NCBI GenBank assembly: GCA_012064385.1
Contig: QRDG01000132.1
Coordinates: 670,962 to 734,961, forward strand
Length of the DNA stretch: 64,000 nucleotides
Direction: 5' to 3'
From: Puccinellia tenuiflora
Taxonomy: Eukaryota; Streptophyta; Magnoliopsida; Poales; Poaceae
Shown: one piece after another, positions 1-11,370 of the stretch
Layout of the letters: every line of letters begins with the position of its first letter
How positions within the stretch are numbered: position 1 is the first letter of the stretch
Position numbers and translations under genes: made by a program
Notes under the pieces: model-generated
The model's input: the letters and a program-made list of their open reading frames with translations, nothing else
Told to the model about the DNA's origin: nothing
Databases searched by the model: none

Positions 1-3000
1 CGCCTCCGTTGGCAGAGTGATCTCCTCAACATCGTTGACATTGCTCCTTCGTGGCCATAGTTGTCGTCGTGCTTCGGTTGGTGAAGTAGCGGTTGACTCC
101 TTGTTGAAGATCTCGATATCGTGGTGCACCACCATCAACTCCTTTGATGGCTCCACAAATCTAAGCAGGGGTCAAAAGGGCAAGGGTGAGTAACCAGCGT
201 TACCCAGCAAGTCCATTATGTACGGTGGGAAGTTTGATGCACTAGCTACAGCTTTAGACTCCAGGGAGCCTTAAGCTTGATGCAAGGTTTTTGTAAACAT
301 TTCTTCAAGAGGTTGCTTTTATTTCTGAAGACTATGCCCGTCATCCTTCAAAGGGCTAGAACTTTCATGGAGTTCCTTTCCTGCAGCGTTCACAGCTCCT
401 TCCAGGAACAGGGAGTAACATGTTACAATTCTTTACACTCTGCAGAGGTGCGTTACTTTACCCATAAGGGATCAAGACCTTGTTGCACAACCAGGTAGCT
501 TTCCTGTCCACATTTATGGATCTTAGTATTTTTCATTTAATAAAACCTTTTCAATAAATTAAATAAAAATCATATTTGAAATCCTTATAAAATTTGGAGT
601 CGAAAACATATTTTTATTTAATTTTAGGAATTTATTTGGATTTCAAAATATTTGGTGATGATTAAGTGGCATTTTAGTAATTTTAGATAACCTGTATTTA
701 CAGTTGATTTAATAATTATGCAATAATTATAAACTGGTAGATTTTATTTTTCTGATCAACTTGATATTTTATTTATATTTTTCTGACTTAAGATTCAAAG
801 GTTATGAATTTTATTAGTTTGAATTATTTTCTGTTATTTGAATAAAGTTCAAATATCTGACAACGGGTCCCACCCGTCAGATTTTTATTAATAAAGAAAA
901 TTGGATAAGGGCGTGCGGACGTCATCTGACGTCAGCCACCACGGCCAGCAGCCAAACCGACCATGCGCCGGCCGAATCCGGCCGACTCCGGCCACGCGGA
1001 CGTGCGCGTTCGACGCGCACGGTCGCGACGCACCTAAGGGTGGCGGCGCCGCCCCTAAATGGTCACCGGAGCACGCTCCACCACGACGGCGTGGCGACGG
1101 CTTCCGGCGGCCAGACTCGATCCACGGCTCGAGGACGCAATCGACGGTTCTACGCGGGGCAAACGGAGCAGAGGCTCACCGCGGACGCAGGGGACAAGAT
1201 TTTGGCGTTGATGGAGCTGCGGTGGCGACGGATTTGAGCTTGACGCCGGCGGCTGGCGTTCGGGACGCCGGACGCGTTCCACGGTCTCCGTCCCTCCCAG
1301 CACGCGCGCTAGGCACCACCGCGTAGAGGAGGACTAGGCGAACCTCCAGGACATCTCGGACGAGCTCGGAACGGCATGGTTCGTCGGCGATTTGAGGAGC
1401 GAAGTCGGCGGCAGTACGGGCTAGGGTTACGGTTTTTGGTCGGTTTCCTGGGAGATAAAGAGAGAGAGGGAGAGAGACGCGGAGAGAGGAGGAAAGGGAG
1501 ATGGGGATGGCTCTCGCTGTTCTTATCCCCTCGACGGCAAGCAGGCAAGCAGGAGGTGGCGCGGCGGCGGTCGTTGTCGTCCTTCTGGCGCAAGGAAGGA
1601 GAAGAAGAAAAGAAAAGAAAAGGCGATTTTCAAATAACCCCCTGGACTTGTTTGTAATTACTGAAATTCTTTAAAACAGAAACTTCACATATTTATTTAG
1701 GGCTTTTAGATAAGTCCATAAATCATAGAAAAATTCATGGATGCTCCTAATATTATAGAGAAGCTCCAAATATTTTTATTTTGAATTTTTGAAATACCCT
1801 AGTCATATTTAAAAAAAGAGATATGTATTAGTCATTTAAATGTATTCACCATTTATTTAAGATGCACCCAAGATCTTGTGTTCAAAAGCATACTTGCCAT
1901 GAACATGATCAACTATAATAATTTTATTATAAGGTTGGGATGCTCAAGTATCTTTGCAAGATTCATAATTGTGGTCTTTAACACAGGGCTATCTTCTCCC
2001 CTGGGATTTTATTCCATTGGAGAAATATTTTTATGTGGCTTTCTTAAATAGGCACTTGATTGGATAAAGAGGTTGATACTTTGCCTTCTTGGTCAAAAGA
2101 TCAATGTTGCATCTTGTCCCTTCTCTTGTATTCATCAAATGCTGCTCCTCATCCTTGTTGACTACTTGAGTCCAGATGATCCAACTGATCCAAGTCTGAT
2201 CCATAATCCCTTGTCGCCTTTGAAGTAATGTTGATCCCTCTAGTCAAGATTTGGAGATTAGGGCAAGTTCCTAATATCCATTAATTAAGTTCCAAGATTT
2301 TATTGCCTCACCCTTGTGGTGAAGGCAAACATTTTATTCAAAGGACACTCTCCTTCTGACCAGGTGTAATCTTATTTGAAATTCAATTGCTTTAATGCAT
2401 ACAAAGAAATAAGTTAACAAGGTTGCAAGGCTTGTTACCAAACTCCTTTCATATAACACCAAGCCTTTAAATTTCACCCCAAGTTTCTTTATTATTCACT
2501 TTGTCTTGCAGGAATGAATTTGGAAAGATTTGAAGATAAGAAGCTAAGATCAGATAAGAAGATCAAATTTGATGTAATAAAGTAGATTACTTAAGCATTT
2601 ATATTTCTTTTATGTTTGGGCAATGTAAAGACAAAGTTTTCTGATACTCAACCAATTACATTATTTACTTTATTTTAATAACTCTTTGAGTTGTGATAGG
2701 TGTTGAGTTGGTAATTTACTTATGAGTTATTTTCTTATTTATATAAGCATGTATGATTTTGTTATTCATCTAAATAAGTTCTTCAATTCAATATCATTGG
2801 TATATTCCAATTTGGATCTTATTTCCCGCAACCAGTAAAAATGCCTGGAGGTCATGTCAAAACTTATCACATTCACCTCAGATGAGCTAAACTCTACTCA
2901 TGAAGTTGAATGATCTCCAATCCCTCCAGGGTTTTATTTTGCAAAAAATTTATTCGGATTTTCAGATGCATGCATGCAGATGCACAAAATCATACTTCTA

Positions 3001-3034
3001 CCCTTCATTGGTTGTTAAATGCTGGGGTATTACA
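1..3034 (-). mobile_element. Long Gypsy-type LTR, minus-oriented, cut by window start
   Basis: Read on the minus strand this stretch starts with TGTAATACCCC (plus-strand GGGGTATTACA at 3024-3034), a common LTR start. It runs through an AT-rich part, then a GC-rich block (about 900-1600) whose minus strand reads like an LTR leader (CT-rich tract, then AACCCTAGCC). The far part (1-520) resembles the 3' part of large Triticeae Gypsy LTRs. The outer edge at 3034 directly abuts a Copia LTR, so it is a 5' or solo LTR inserted into that element. No convincing protein is encoded; the GC-rich frames are shadows. Family not determined. Confidence 0.5.
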
Positions 3035-4271
3035 GCCGGCCCTAGGGCTTGGGTGGCTTGGCCCCCAAGCTAGGGTTTGGGGTGCCTCCCCTTGGGCCCC
3101 TTTGCCCTTAGCCGCATGGGCCTAGGAGGCTGGTGCGGCCATCCCATGAGGCTGTTGCACCACCCCTATGGTCCATGTGGGCCCCATACTCCTATGGGCC
3201 CCACTTCTAGACTCCTCTAGAACCTTCTAGAATATTCCGGTACCCTGCCGGAAAATTCCCGAACCTTTTCGATACCTCCGGAAACCACTTTCCTTATATG
3301 AATCTTATTCTCCGGACTCTTCCGGAACTCCTCGTGATGTCCGGGATCCTATCCGAGACTCCGAATCAATATTCTTTCATACCATTAATTATCTCATCGC
3401 TAACCCTAGCTACATCAGAGCGTTAAGTGTGTGACCCTACGGGTTCGAGAACATGCAGACATGATCAGATCAATAATCAATAGCGGGACCGGGATGCCCA
3501 TATTGACTCCTACATATTCAACAAAGTTCCTTATCGATTGAACCACAATGCCGGAGATTCTTAATCTCGTATACGATTCCCTTTGTCTCACCGATATTTA
3601 ACTTGCCCAAGATTCGATCGTCGATATCTCCATATCTAGTTTCATCTCGTTACCTGGCAAGTTCTCTTTACTCGTCCATAATATAGGATCTCCGTGATTA
3701 ACACTTAATTACATGGTTGGAACCTTTCTGATGCTATATTACCAAGAGGGCCCAGAGATATCTTTTTCGTCACAAGGAAGGACAAATCCCACTCTTGATT
3801 CATGTCACCCAAAAAATACCATTGGAGATACCTGAAAGCCACCTTTATAATCACCAGTTACAAAGTGACGATTGATGTCCACAAAGTATTCCTCCGGTAA
3901 ACGGGAGTGACATAATCTCATAGTCTAAGGAAACTATACTTGGCATATGCAAAAGCGTTGACAATGAAACTGTATAACACGATCAATTGCAACTCTTTTA
4001 TTATTGGGTCTTGTCCATCACATCATTACTCCTAATGATATGACTCCGTTATCAAGTGACTATAACAAGTCCATGGTTAGGAAACTCTAACCATCTCTTG
4101 ACTAACGAACTGGTCTAGTAGAGGCTTACTAGGGACACCTGCTTGTTTATATTCCACACATGTATTATATTTCCAATTAATACAATTATAGCATGGAGAA
4201 TAAACTATTATCATAAACATGAATATGCTAATAAACCATTTTATTATTGCCTCTAGGGCATATTCCCAATA
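3035..4271 (-). mobile_element. BARE-1/Angela-type Copia 3' LTR, partial
   Basis: The minus strand starts TATTGGGAATATGCCCTAGA, one base from the usual TGTTGGGAATATG start of BARE-1/WIS/Angela LTRs. It continues with other familiar blocks of that family: the region around 3340-3470 with stretches rich in CCGGA and the ACCCTACGGGTTCG block, and the 3650-3830 region. The left side stops at 3035 against another LTR, so the downstream part of this LTR is missing. It is the 3' LTR because a polypurine tract lies next to its start on the right. Confidence 0.75.
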
Positions 4272-4280
4272 GTCCCCCAC
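4272..4280 (-). promoter_or_regulatory. Copia polypurine tract
   Basis: On the minus strand GTGGGGGAC lies immediately before the LTR start, preceded by CTCTAGTGCAA. This is the usual BARE/Angela plus-strand primer site and fixes the orientation of the element as minus. Confidence 0.7.
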
Positions 4281-7200
4281 TTGCACTAGAGTCAATAATC
4301 TAGTGTACATTTTCTCGATCCAACACTCATGGTGTCTAACACTCATGGAGTCTCAGTGCTGATCATGTTTGCTCATGGAAGAGGTTCTGTCCATGTTCTG
4401 TACTATACAGTTCTTTATGTTCTTTGCAAAACATTAATGTCACCTACTTTGACATTACTTTATCATCGCATGATAAACTTCCTATCATCACATGATAAAC
4501 CTCATCATCATATGACGAATATAATATATTTGGTTACAGAGTGAGACTTTCGTTTCCCTTTTATGCCTACATGACGTATGATCAGTCAAAAGAACTTTCA
4601 CATAGCATGTGCACCCAGAACTCACTCATTCTTGAAATAAAATTTCTCAAACCACAATATTATATCTTTTAATCCTTGAATTAATCATATACTCCTATAT
4701 GTTGTAGACTCACAAATCGATAGTGCTATACTTTTCACTTCGATATTTCCGATCATGCTTTCGCTGCGCTTCTGCCTTTATGAGATTTCCAATCTAGTTT
4801 GGTGTCATGACTTCAACCAAGTCTAGCAATCTCTAGATTCAATTATCTCATCTCTATGTTGAAATGACTCCTCATTTCTAACACGTTCTTCTAACCAAGA
4901 AATTGGGTAACATTTCGTCAACTACAAAATTATGGTTCTTATATGTTTAGACCTATGAACAATTCATAGCGAATACTAACATATCCTCCAACCATTATTT
5001 TGTATTGAAATTAAACTTTATGTTTCACCTATCTTTAACAAGTAATGAACACTTCTCCACTTGTTCCATTTTGAACTCCTTCAAAATCTTATTTAGGTTA
5101 AACATCCTGACTCATTTATCGACAAAATACGCACCTATCTCCATAGATATTTGACATTCAAATTAACTTCACAAGTTATGCGTTTGGTTCCTGAAACATT
5201 TACAACATTTATGAAATCTCCATTTCACAAAAACAAGTTGTTGTAAACTCCCACTCAAATATACACCATACACATATTAAATTGTGAAACCACTTTGGCT
5301 CCCACTCAGAAATATGTTATCCTTATATTTGACCATGATTGACCAGCCCCCCACTCAAACACATGTCACCACATATTTTGATCATGGAAAATAGTTTCTG
5401 CTCTAACTTAACATATGTCACCACATATCTTAATTAGATCCCACTCAGTTCTTTATGCACTTTCTCGATATTTTGGACACCTCCAAAATTCTTAATTAAC
5501 TTTTAAAATTCGAGAACTCATATACGAAATGCTAGTACTTTGCTAGCTTTAAGTTTTATTTATTCTCTACAAAACCCCTTTTGTGGAATAAATATGTGAA
5601 ACACCACTTTCACAAAATCAAGAAACAATTACTTTGTGATTTAAACTTAACATAGGATGACTCTTAGTCACTTTCATATTTAAGGCTTCTATTTCTTCTT
5701 TGTAGTTTCGTAGGTATGTCTTGTTTCTCAAACATGACAAGTAAATCATGAATATTATTTTGTAACCTGACAAAACTTTAATATTCTTGAATCCTACTCC
5801 TTTAGACAAGCTAAACCGAAATTCAATGATCACCATCATTAATTCCTTTATGTGTCAAGTTTTAACCAACATAGCACTTTACGTATGTGCCACTCGATAC
5901 ATAAACAGGCAAGGTTTTAGCTTATCAATTTATTCCATCAAATCTTTTATCCATGAAACCTTTTCACGATAAAACCACTAAAATACTTAGCACAACCAAT
6001 AAATTGGTTTGCCCACTTTTAGTCTCATATTGTGGAATCACATTCACAATAGTCTCTAATTATCTCATAATTACCACGACTTCTCATAACTCATATGGAA
6101 TCGTATATGCGAATCATACATAGACCCTTATTTCTAAACAGGGTGTTTATCAAATAAATCTAAATGCTATTATCAAACCCCGAAGTAAAAAACCCTTCTT
6201 TGAGACCACACAATATCAAATAGTGTGTGATTACAATATCTTAGGACATATCAAATGCCTTTGAAATATTCTAAACATTGTAATTTGTGATAACACTTCT
6301 CACAAGTCCACATACTAACATATAACTCAAATATTTTGTCTCTTTTGATCAAATCATAAAGACTCAATTTTCTTGTTAACTTAATATCCTAAACTCTAGA
6401 ATTTTATTTGATCTCATCAAATATCATAACTCGAATAAATACACCTATTTAATCATTTCATTTATGATGGAGTACACAAAATAATGACATTTAACATTCG
6501 CTGAAAATACAACCAACACTTGTGTTTATTTCCGGCAACTCCTGTCACTCTTCAAAAGAGTGGCATTTTAGTCATACTGCTTCAATAAGGCACATTGATA
6601 AAACATCAAAATGTTTATTCAATCATTAGCACGACTAAAACAATTGTCATTATTAAGTTTTGTATATCTTTAGTATGTCACATATTTTATAAATGTTTAA
6701 CTAATCATCGTTTAGATTAAAATAAGGACAATAATTTCATAATCGAAACGTGATCATCAAAAAGAATTATTCATGAAAATAGAACAACCACTTGTCTTTA
6801 ACATGAATAACCGTCTCACAAACCGAGACACACTAATTTAAAGATCACACTCAATTCGATTACAAACACTCATTCAAATCCTCTAATCAAAAACGATAAA
6901 TATAGAAGTAGATAGTTGCCAGCATCAACTCCTTGATTTCCATCATTCCGCAACGTCTTCCCATATCCTTTATGCAAATCTCAAGCAGCAGGTTCTGTTT
7001 TCATAAAACAGAATGAGTATCAAATACTTATCGAAACCGCCACAATTTGTAATTTGGACTTAAACACTTATAATTTGCATATCACTATATACTTTCTGCA
7101 TTGTGAACTTCTCTTGATATGGGTTCCACTTTGACATGACGCAGCCGAGACACAAATTCATAGAAAATGATCAAATCCCTTCCTATGACATAGTCTCCAG

Positions 7201-8876
7201 CATAATTCTTGAAGCCGGGGAGAAGCTAGCATATCACCCCATCTATCGCGAAACCGTCATTCATCTCGTGGTTCCAAACAAGCACTAGACGATGATGTAT
7301 CTCATGCATTATCATCAGGTGTTGTTCCAAGCAAGTGTTCTCTTCCATCTTGAGTGAAAGAAAACCGTTCAGACATTCGAACCTTACAATTCTAACTTGT
7401 GCTGAAAATCTATTTTTCAGCTTACCAACAATCTCCATTGCAGTCAAGTTCTTGAATTGTCTACTTAGGTCAGAATTCATGAAGGTGCACATCATCCACT
7501 TGACTTTCAAGTAGGTGGTTCAAAACCACTCCATGTACTCTTCATAGCTTGCAGAAATATTTGGGTTTATCTCCTATTGGTTCTTCTAGCAAGTTGAGCA
7601 AGTCATTGGCGTGTAGGACTTTCACACAAAAACAGGTACCATTCGATAAAGTTTGACCCATCTAGACGCAGCACCTCGGCCATGAAAAGACGACCATAGT
7701 CGGCCATGATCTATAAGGATTTTTGCAAAGACATCTTAGGACTTTTGTTTATGATAATTTTTAGTTCATCTTAATCAAAATTACTATATGAACTCTCACC
7801 AAACTCAACATCTCTCTGGTTGTTTAGTGACACACGGTCCAAATCCACTACACCACAACCGATCATCACGTGAGATGATGTAGCTTCAAAGGTGAACATC
7901 ACCATGTTGATCATATCGTCCATATGACTCGTGTTTAACCTTTCGGTTCTTGTGTTCCGAGGCCATGTCTGTACATGCTAGGCTCGTCAAGGAAACCGTA
8001 GTATTTTCGCGTGTGTAAATCTGGCTTACACCCGTTGTATGTGGACGTTGAATCTATCACACCCGATCATCACGTGGTGTCTCAAAACGACGAACTTTTG
8101 CAACGGTGCATACTAGGGGAGAACACATCTTTATATTAACGAGAGAGATCACCTTATCATGCTACCGTCGCGATCACATCTAAGCATAACAATAAGGTGC
8201 ATAAAAGGATTAACATCACATGCAATTCAAAAAATTGTGATATGATATGGCCTTTCTTCTTGTGCATTTGATCTCCATCTCCAAAGCATCGACATGATCT
8301 CCATCATCACCGACATTGTGGCGCCTCCTCCATGGTTGCCATCACCAACTATTGCAACTACAACTATTGTTACTCTTAGCGATAAAGTAAAACAATTACA
8401 TGGTGATTCAATGACACGCAGGTCACATAAAAAAATAGACAACCATATGGCTCCTGCCGGTTGCCATACTCATCAACATGCAAGTCATGAAAGATTACAA
8501 ACATGATCATTGCATACATTATCACAAATCACACGTCGGCCATATCACATCACAGACCCTGCAAAAACAAGTTAGACGTCCTCTACTTTGTTTATGCAAT
8601 TTTTATGTGGCTTGGGTCAACGAGATAGAACCGTTCTAATCTACGCAAAACCACAACGGTGATATAGTAGTTGCTTATTTACTCATCCTTTTGAAAGGCC
8701 TTCTATTGAAAATTGCATCTTCACTAAAGCAAGAGAAACAGACAGCCGCCAACCACTTATGCAATACAAGTTGCATGTCTATCGTGGAACCGGTCTCTCG
8801 TGCGCGGACGAGTAAGGTTGGTCCGGGCCGCTTCAATCTCACAATACCGCAAAGACGCAAAGTGCACGCGAGAAGG
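4281..8876 (-). mobile_element. Decayed interior of the Copia element
   Basis: AT-rich sequence lies between the polypurine tract at 4272 and the Sirevirus start at 8877. No reverse transcriptase, integrase or protease frame can be recognised. The part from 4300 to about 6900 is non-coding, with many short CCCACTCA-type repeats. A gag relic occupies about 7090-7707. From 7708 to 8876 the sequence is leader-like, including two copies of CCGATCATCACGTG (near 7858 and 8062). The 5' LTR and primer-binding site are not present; the Sirevirus begins before they appear. The element is therefore either non-autonomous or has lost pol. Confidence 0.55.
7090..7707 (-). pseudogene. Copia gag relic (UBN2-like)
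   Basis: A minus-strand start codon at 7705-7707 opens a frame containing LRLDGSNFIEWY, the kind of N-terminal motif found in Copia gag proteins. After a frameshift the longest clean piece (7226-7510) contains SRQFKNLTAMEIVGKL and LEQHLMIMHEIHHRLV, which fit the UBN2/gag-polypeptide pattern of a capsid-like protein. A TAG stop follows VIC at the lower end, after which LPGFKNYAGDY continues in the same frame to about 7090. There is at least one frameshift and several stops, so no functional protein is expected. Gag would package element RNA in cytoplasmic particles. The assignment rests on motif style only. Confidence 0.55.
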
Positions 8877-9861
8877 TGAAAGTGCATGGTTGCCCCCATG
8901 CATGGTTTTGGTAATTAATGACAATCTCTACGGACTAATGTTTGCATTGAGCCATATTCATAGGTGTGTCCTTTTGAGTTGCTTGATCTCCATTTGTTGG
9001 AGTCAAGGCTAAGGGAAGAAAAGTTTGTGTTGATCAAGGCTAAGTGCGTGTTGATCAATACTCAAGTCCAAGTGAAGATATGCCGATGAGGTGCTTCTAC
9101 CATCTTGGTGTATGGGGGAGCAACATGTGAATCTTCACGAAGCGAAGCGCAATGAAGAAAGGTGGTGCGTCTTGAGGAGTTGAAGATTGTCTTCATCGAC
9201 CTCAAGTGGTTTAAGCGCAAGGCAAAGGTATGATCTTGATAGGGTTTCTATTTTACCGATCTCATGTTGTTTAGTAAGAGACCGGGTTATAGGATAGTTT
9301 GCCGTACTATCAAGAGGGGCTCTCGACCGAGTTTCGTGATCGTATCGTCGTAGAGAGCACAATCCTTTGCATCCATGCTATCCTCTTTATTGGTTCTTAT
9401 TTGTCTCTTATCGTGGTGTGGTCTTGGTGCTTGTCGTGCTCGTCATGACAAGGCTAAGTTCACCGAAAACGGTTGTCATTTGCGTCTTCTTTTGTGGTTT
9501 CGGTATTGGCGATTTTGCCGGTTCATCCGTGCGGAAGATTTATCTTTCCATTTCTTGCCAAAATCTCCATTGCTCGTTTGCCATTTTCAAAGGTTGCTTT
9601 TGTCGTCCTCTTTCCAACAAAATTGGTTTCATGTCACTTGGACTTCATTTGAAAAAGATATTTCATTTCCGGTTTGCGAAATAAAGGTTAATCCTTTCCC
9701 CTTTGGTTTTTACAATATATTGTTGGACTATGATGTTTCTCTGCATATTCTTGTTGTGCTCATTGTGGCGATTCCAACGAGTCCAAGATTATCGAAAACG
9801 GAGTTCTTTTGCAAAAGTTATGGGGTTCTGTTTTTCTGTGTGGATATACCCCAGAGATGGT

Positions 9862-10260
9862 CCGGAGTCTCCGGTCACACCGGAGTCTCCGCCCCAAAGG
9901 ACCCGGAGTCTCCGGTCTCCTGTTTTTCGCTGCCAAATGAGTTTGTGTGGTGCGCCCCTGGACTGGGTCCGGAGGCACCCGGAGATGGTCCGGAGTCTCC
10001 GGTCTACCGGAGTCTCCGGACCAAGGGACCCGGATTCTCCGGCCTCAGGTTTTTCTCAGCTCATTTGCATCTTTGTGGTGCGGCTCTGGTAGGGGTCCGG
10101 AGCATCCCCGGAGAGTGTTCGGATTCTCCGGCCTGGCCGGAGTCTCCGGCCCTCTTGACCGGATTCTCCGGTCTGCCCCGATGATCCAGCCAGTCCGGAG
10201 CCTGGCCGGAATGTCCGGCCCAGGCCGGAGTCTCCGGTCCACTTACATCGGAGTCTCCGG
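9862..10260. repeat. Array of CCGGAGTCTCCGG palindromes in LTR U3
   Basis: Six perfect copies of the 13-bp palindrome begin at 9862, 9903, 9990, 10007, 10137 and 10225. Near copies begin at 9880, 10030, 10118, 10159, 10206 and 10248 (mainly CCGGATTCTCCGG). The array ends 38 bp before the TATA box. Sireviruses are known to carry conserved palindromic repeats in their LTRs, thought to be cis-regulatory; the exact sequence here is read directly. Confidence 0.9.
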
Positions 10261-10297
10261 CCTGAGAAGGCTGTAACGGCTAGTTTTTGGGGGAGGC

Positions 10298-10305
10298 TAT
10301 AAAAA
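10298..10305 (+). promoter_or_regulatory. Sirevirus LTR TATA box
   Basis: TATAAAAA lies within GAGGCTATAAAAAGCCTC, itself an inverted repeat that puts the TATA box in the loop of a potential hairpin. It sits just after the palindrome array, as expected for the U3/R boundary. Confidence 0.7.
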
Positions 10306-11316
10306 GCCTCCTTCTTCCCCAAAACCTGGTTGCTGGTCTTGCTCACTTGCTTTCCTCTCACCTTTATTGTTGCTAACCCTGTGAGCTTGATTCCTCTCAA
10401 TCCCTCCAATGATTCTTGCCCAATCTTAGGGTTTCAAGAGAGGAGATCTAGATCTACCTTTCCACCAATCAAAATCTCCTCTAAGTGAGGGAAACTAGTG
10501 GATCTAGATTTTAGGGTTGCTTTGTGTTCATCCCCTTTGTTCTTCCTCTCTTATTCTCCCAAAGCATTTGTTGCTTGGTTGGAATTTGAGAGTGAAGGAC
10601 TTGACCACTTTGTGTGTTCTTGCCTCTTGCATTTGTTGCACCGGGTTGCTCTCTCCACGGTGATACGTGAAGTTGAAGGTTGAGAAGCTTGTTACTCTTG
10701 GGTGCATTGTGTTCCCAAGAGCTTTGTGCCTCTTGGGTGCATTATGTACCCTAGACGGTGGTGGTGCCATGAAGACTTCGACTTATGAAGCTTCAGCAAG
10801 ATTTGGGAGCCCCCAATTGAGTTGTGGGTGTGTGCCCCAAAAGTTGTAAAGGCTCCGGATTCCGCCTCGAAGGATTCCGATAGTGGAAGGTGAACCAAAC
10901 CCTTGGGTGCGGTTCATCGGAGAATAGGGTGAGGCCTTTGTGGCATCTTGAGTAGGCCTCTTGTGGCGAGCTCACACCCCTCCAACGAGACGTACTCCCT
11001 TAACAAGGAGGAACTCGGGAATACATCCTCGTCTCCGCGTGCCTCGGTTATCTCTATACCCGAGTCTTTTACTTATGCAATTTACATTGTGATAGCCTTC
11101 GCGCTTGAAGTTTATATCTTGCTATCACCTTGATTGCTTGCCTTGTTTAGCAAGAGTTGTTGGTGCACGTTAGGTAAACCTACTATTTTAGGTTGTTGGC
11201 TTGTTAATTTAAACACATAGTTTTATTCCGCAATTATCAAGCCCCTAAATAGAAAAAATGTTAATCGCCTATTCACCCCCCCTCTAGGCGACATCTAGGC
11301 ATAGTTTGTTCTTTCA

Positions 11317-11330
11317 ATTAGTATCAGAGC
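11317..11330 (+). promoter_or_regulatory. Primer-binding site (tRNA-iMet type)
   Basis: ATTAGTATCAGAGC starts one base after the LTR end. The usual Copia PBS core is TGGTATCAGAGC; here one G has become A. This fixes the LTR/interior boundary. Confidence 0.8.
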
Positions 11331-11370
11331 CTCGTCTCTCTTGTTTGGCTTTACCGCCTAGAGAGTAAAG

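Larger units (their letters stand above)
8877..11316 (+). repeat. Sirevirus 5' LTR (2,440 bp)
   Basis: Bounded by TGAAAG (8877) and CTTTCA (11311-11316), a 6-bp inverted terminal match. The start is repeated at 19477. It contains a palindrome array (9862-10260), a TATA box (10298) and no gene. Open frames across 9375-10276 are by-products of the palindromic repeats. Confidence 0.88.

Noticed and set aside
901..1657. Long open frames on both strands in the GC-rich block
   Set aside because: They overlap in several phases, have no domain, and lie within LTR leader-like sequence; a composition effect.
9862..10260. CRISPR-like array of short repeats
   Set aside because: Repeats are 13-bp palindromes with variable 0-90-bp spacing in a plant LTR; no uniform spacers and no bacterial context.
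9367..10409. Open frames up to 269 codons across the palindrome array
   Set aside because: Frames exist on both strands and encode only repeat-derived Ser/Gly/Pro/Arg strings; the region is LTR promoter sequence.
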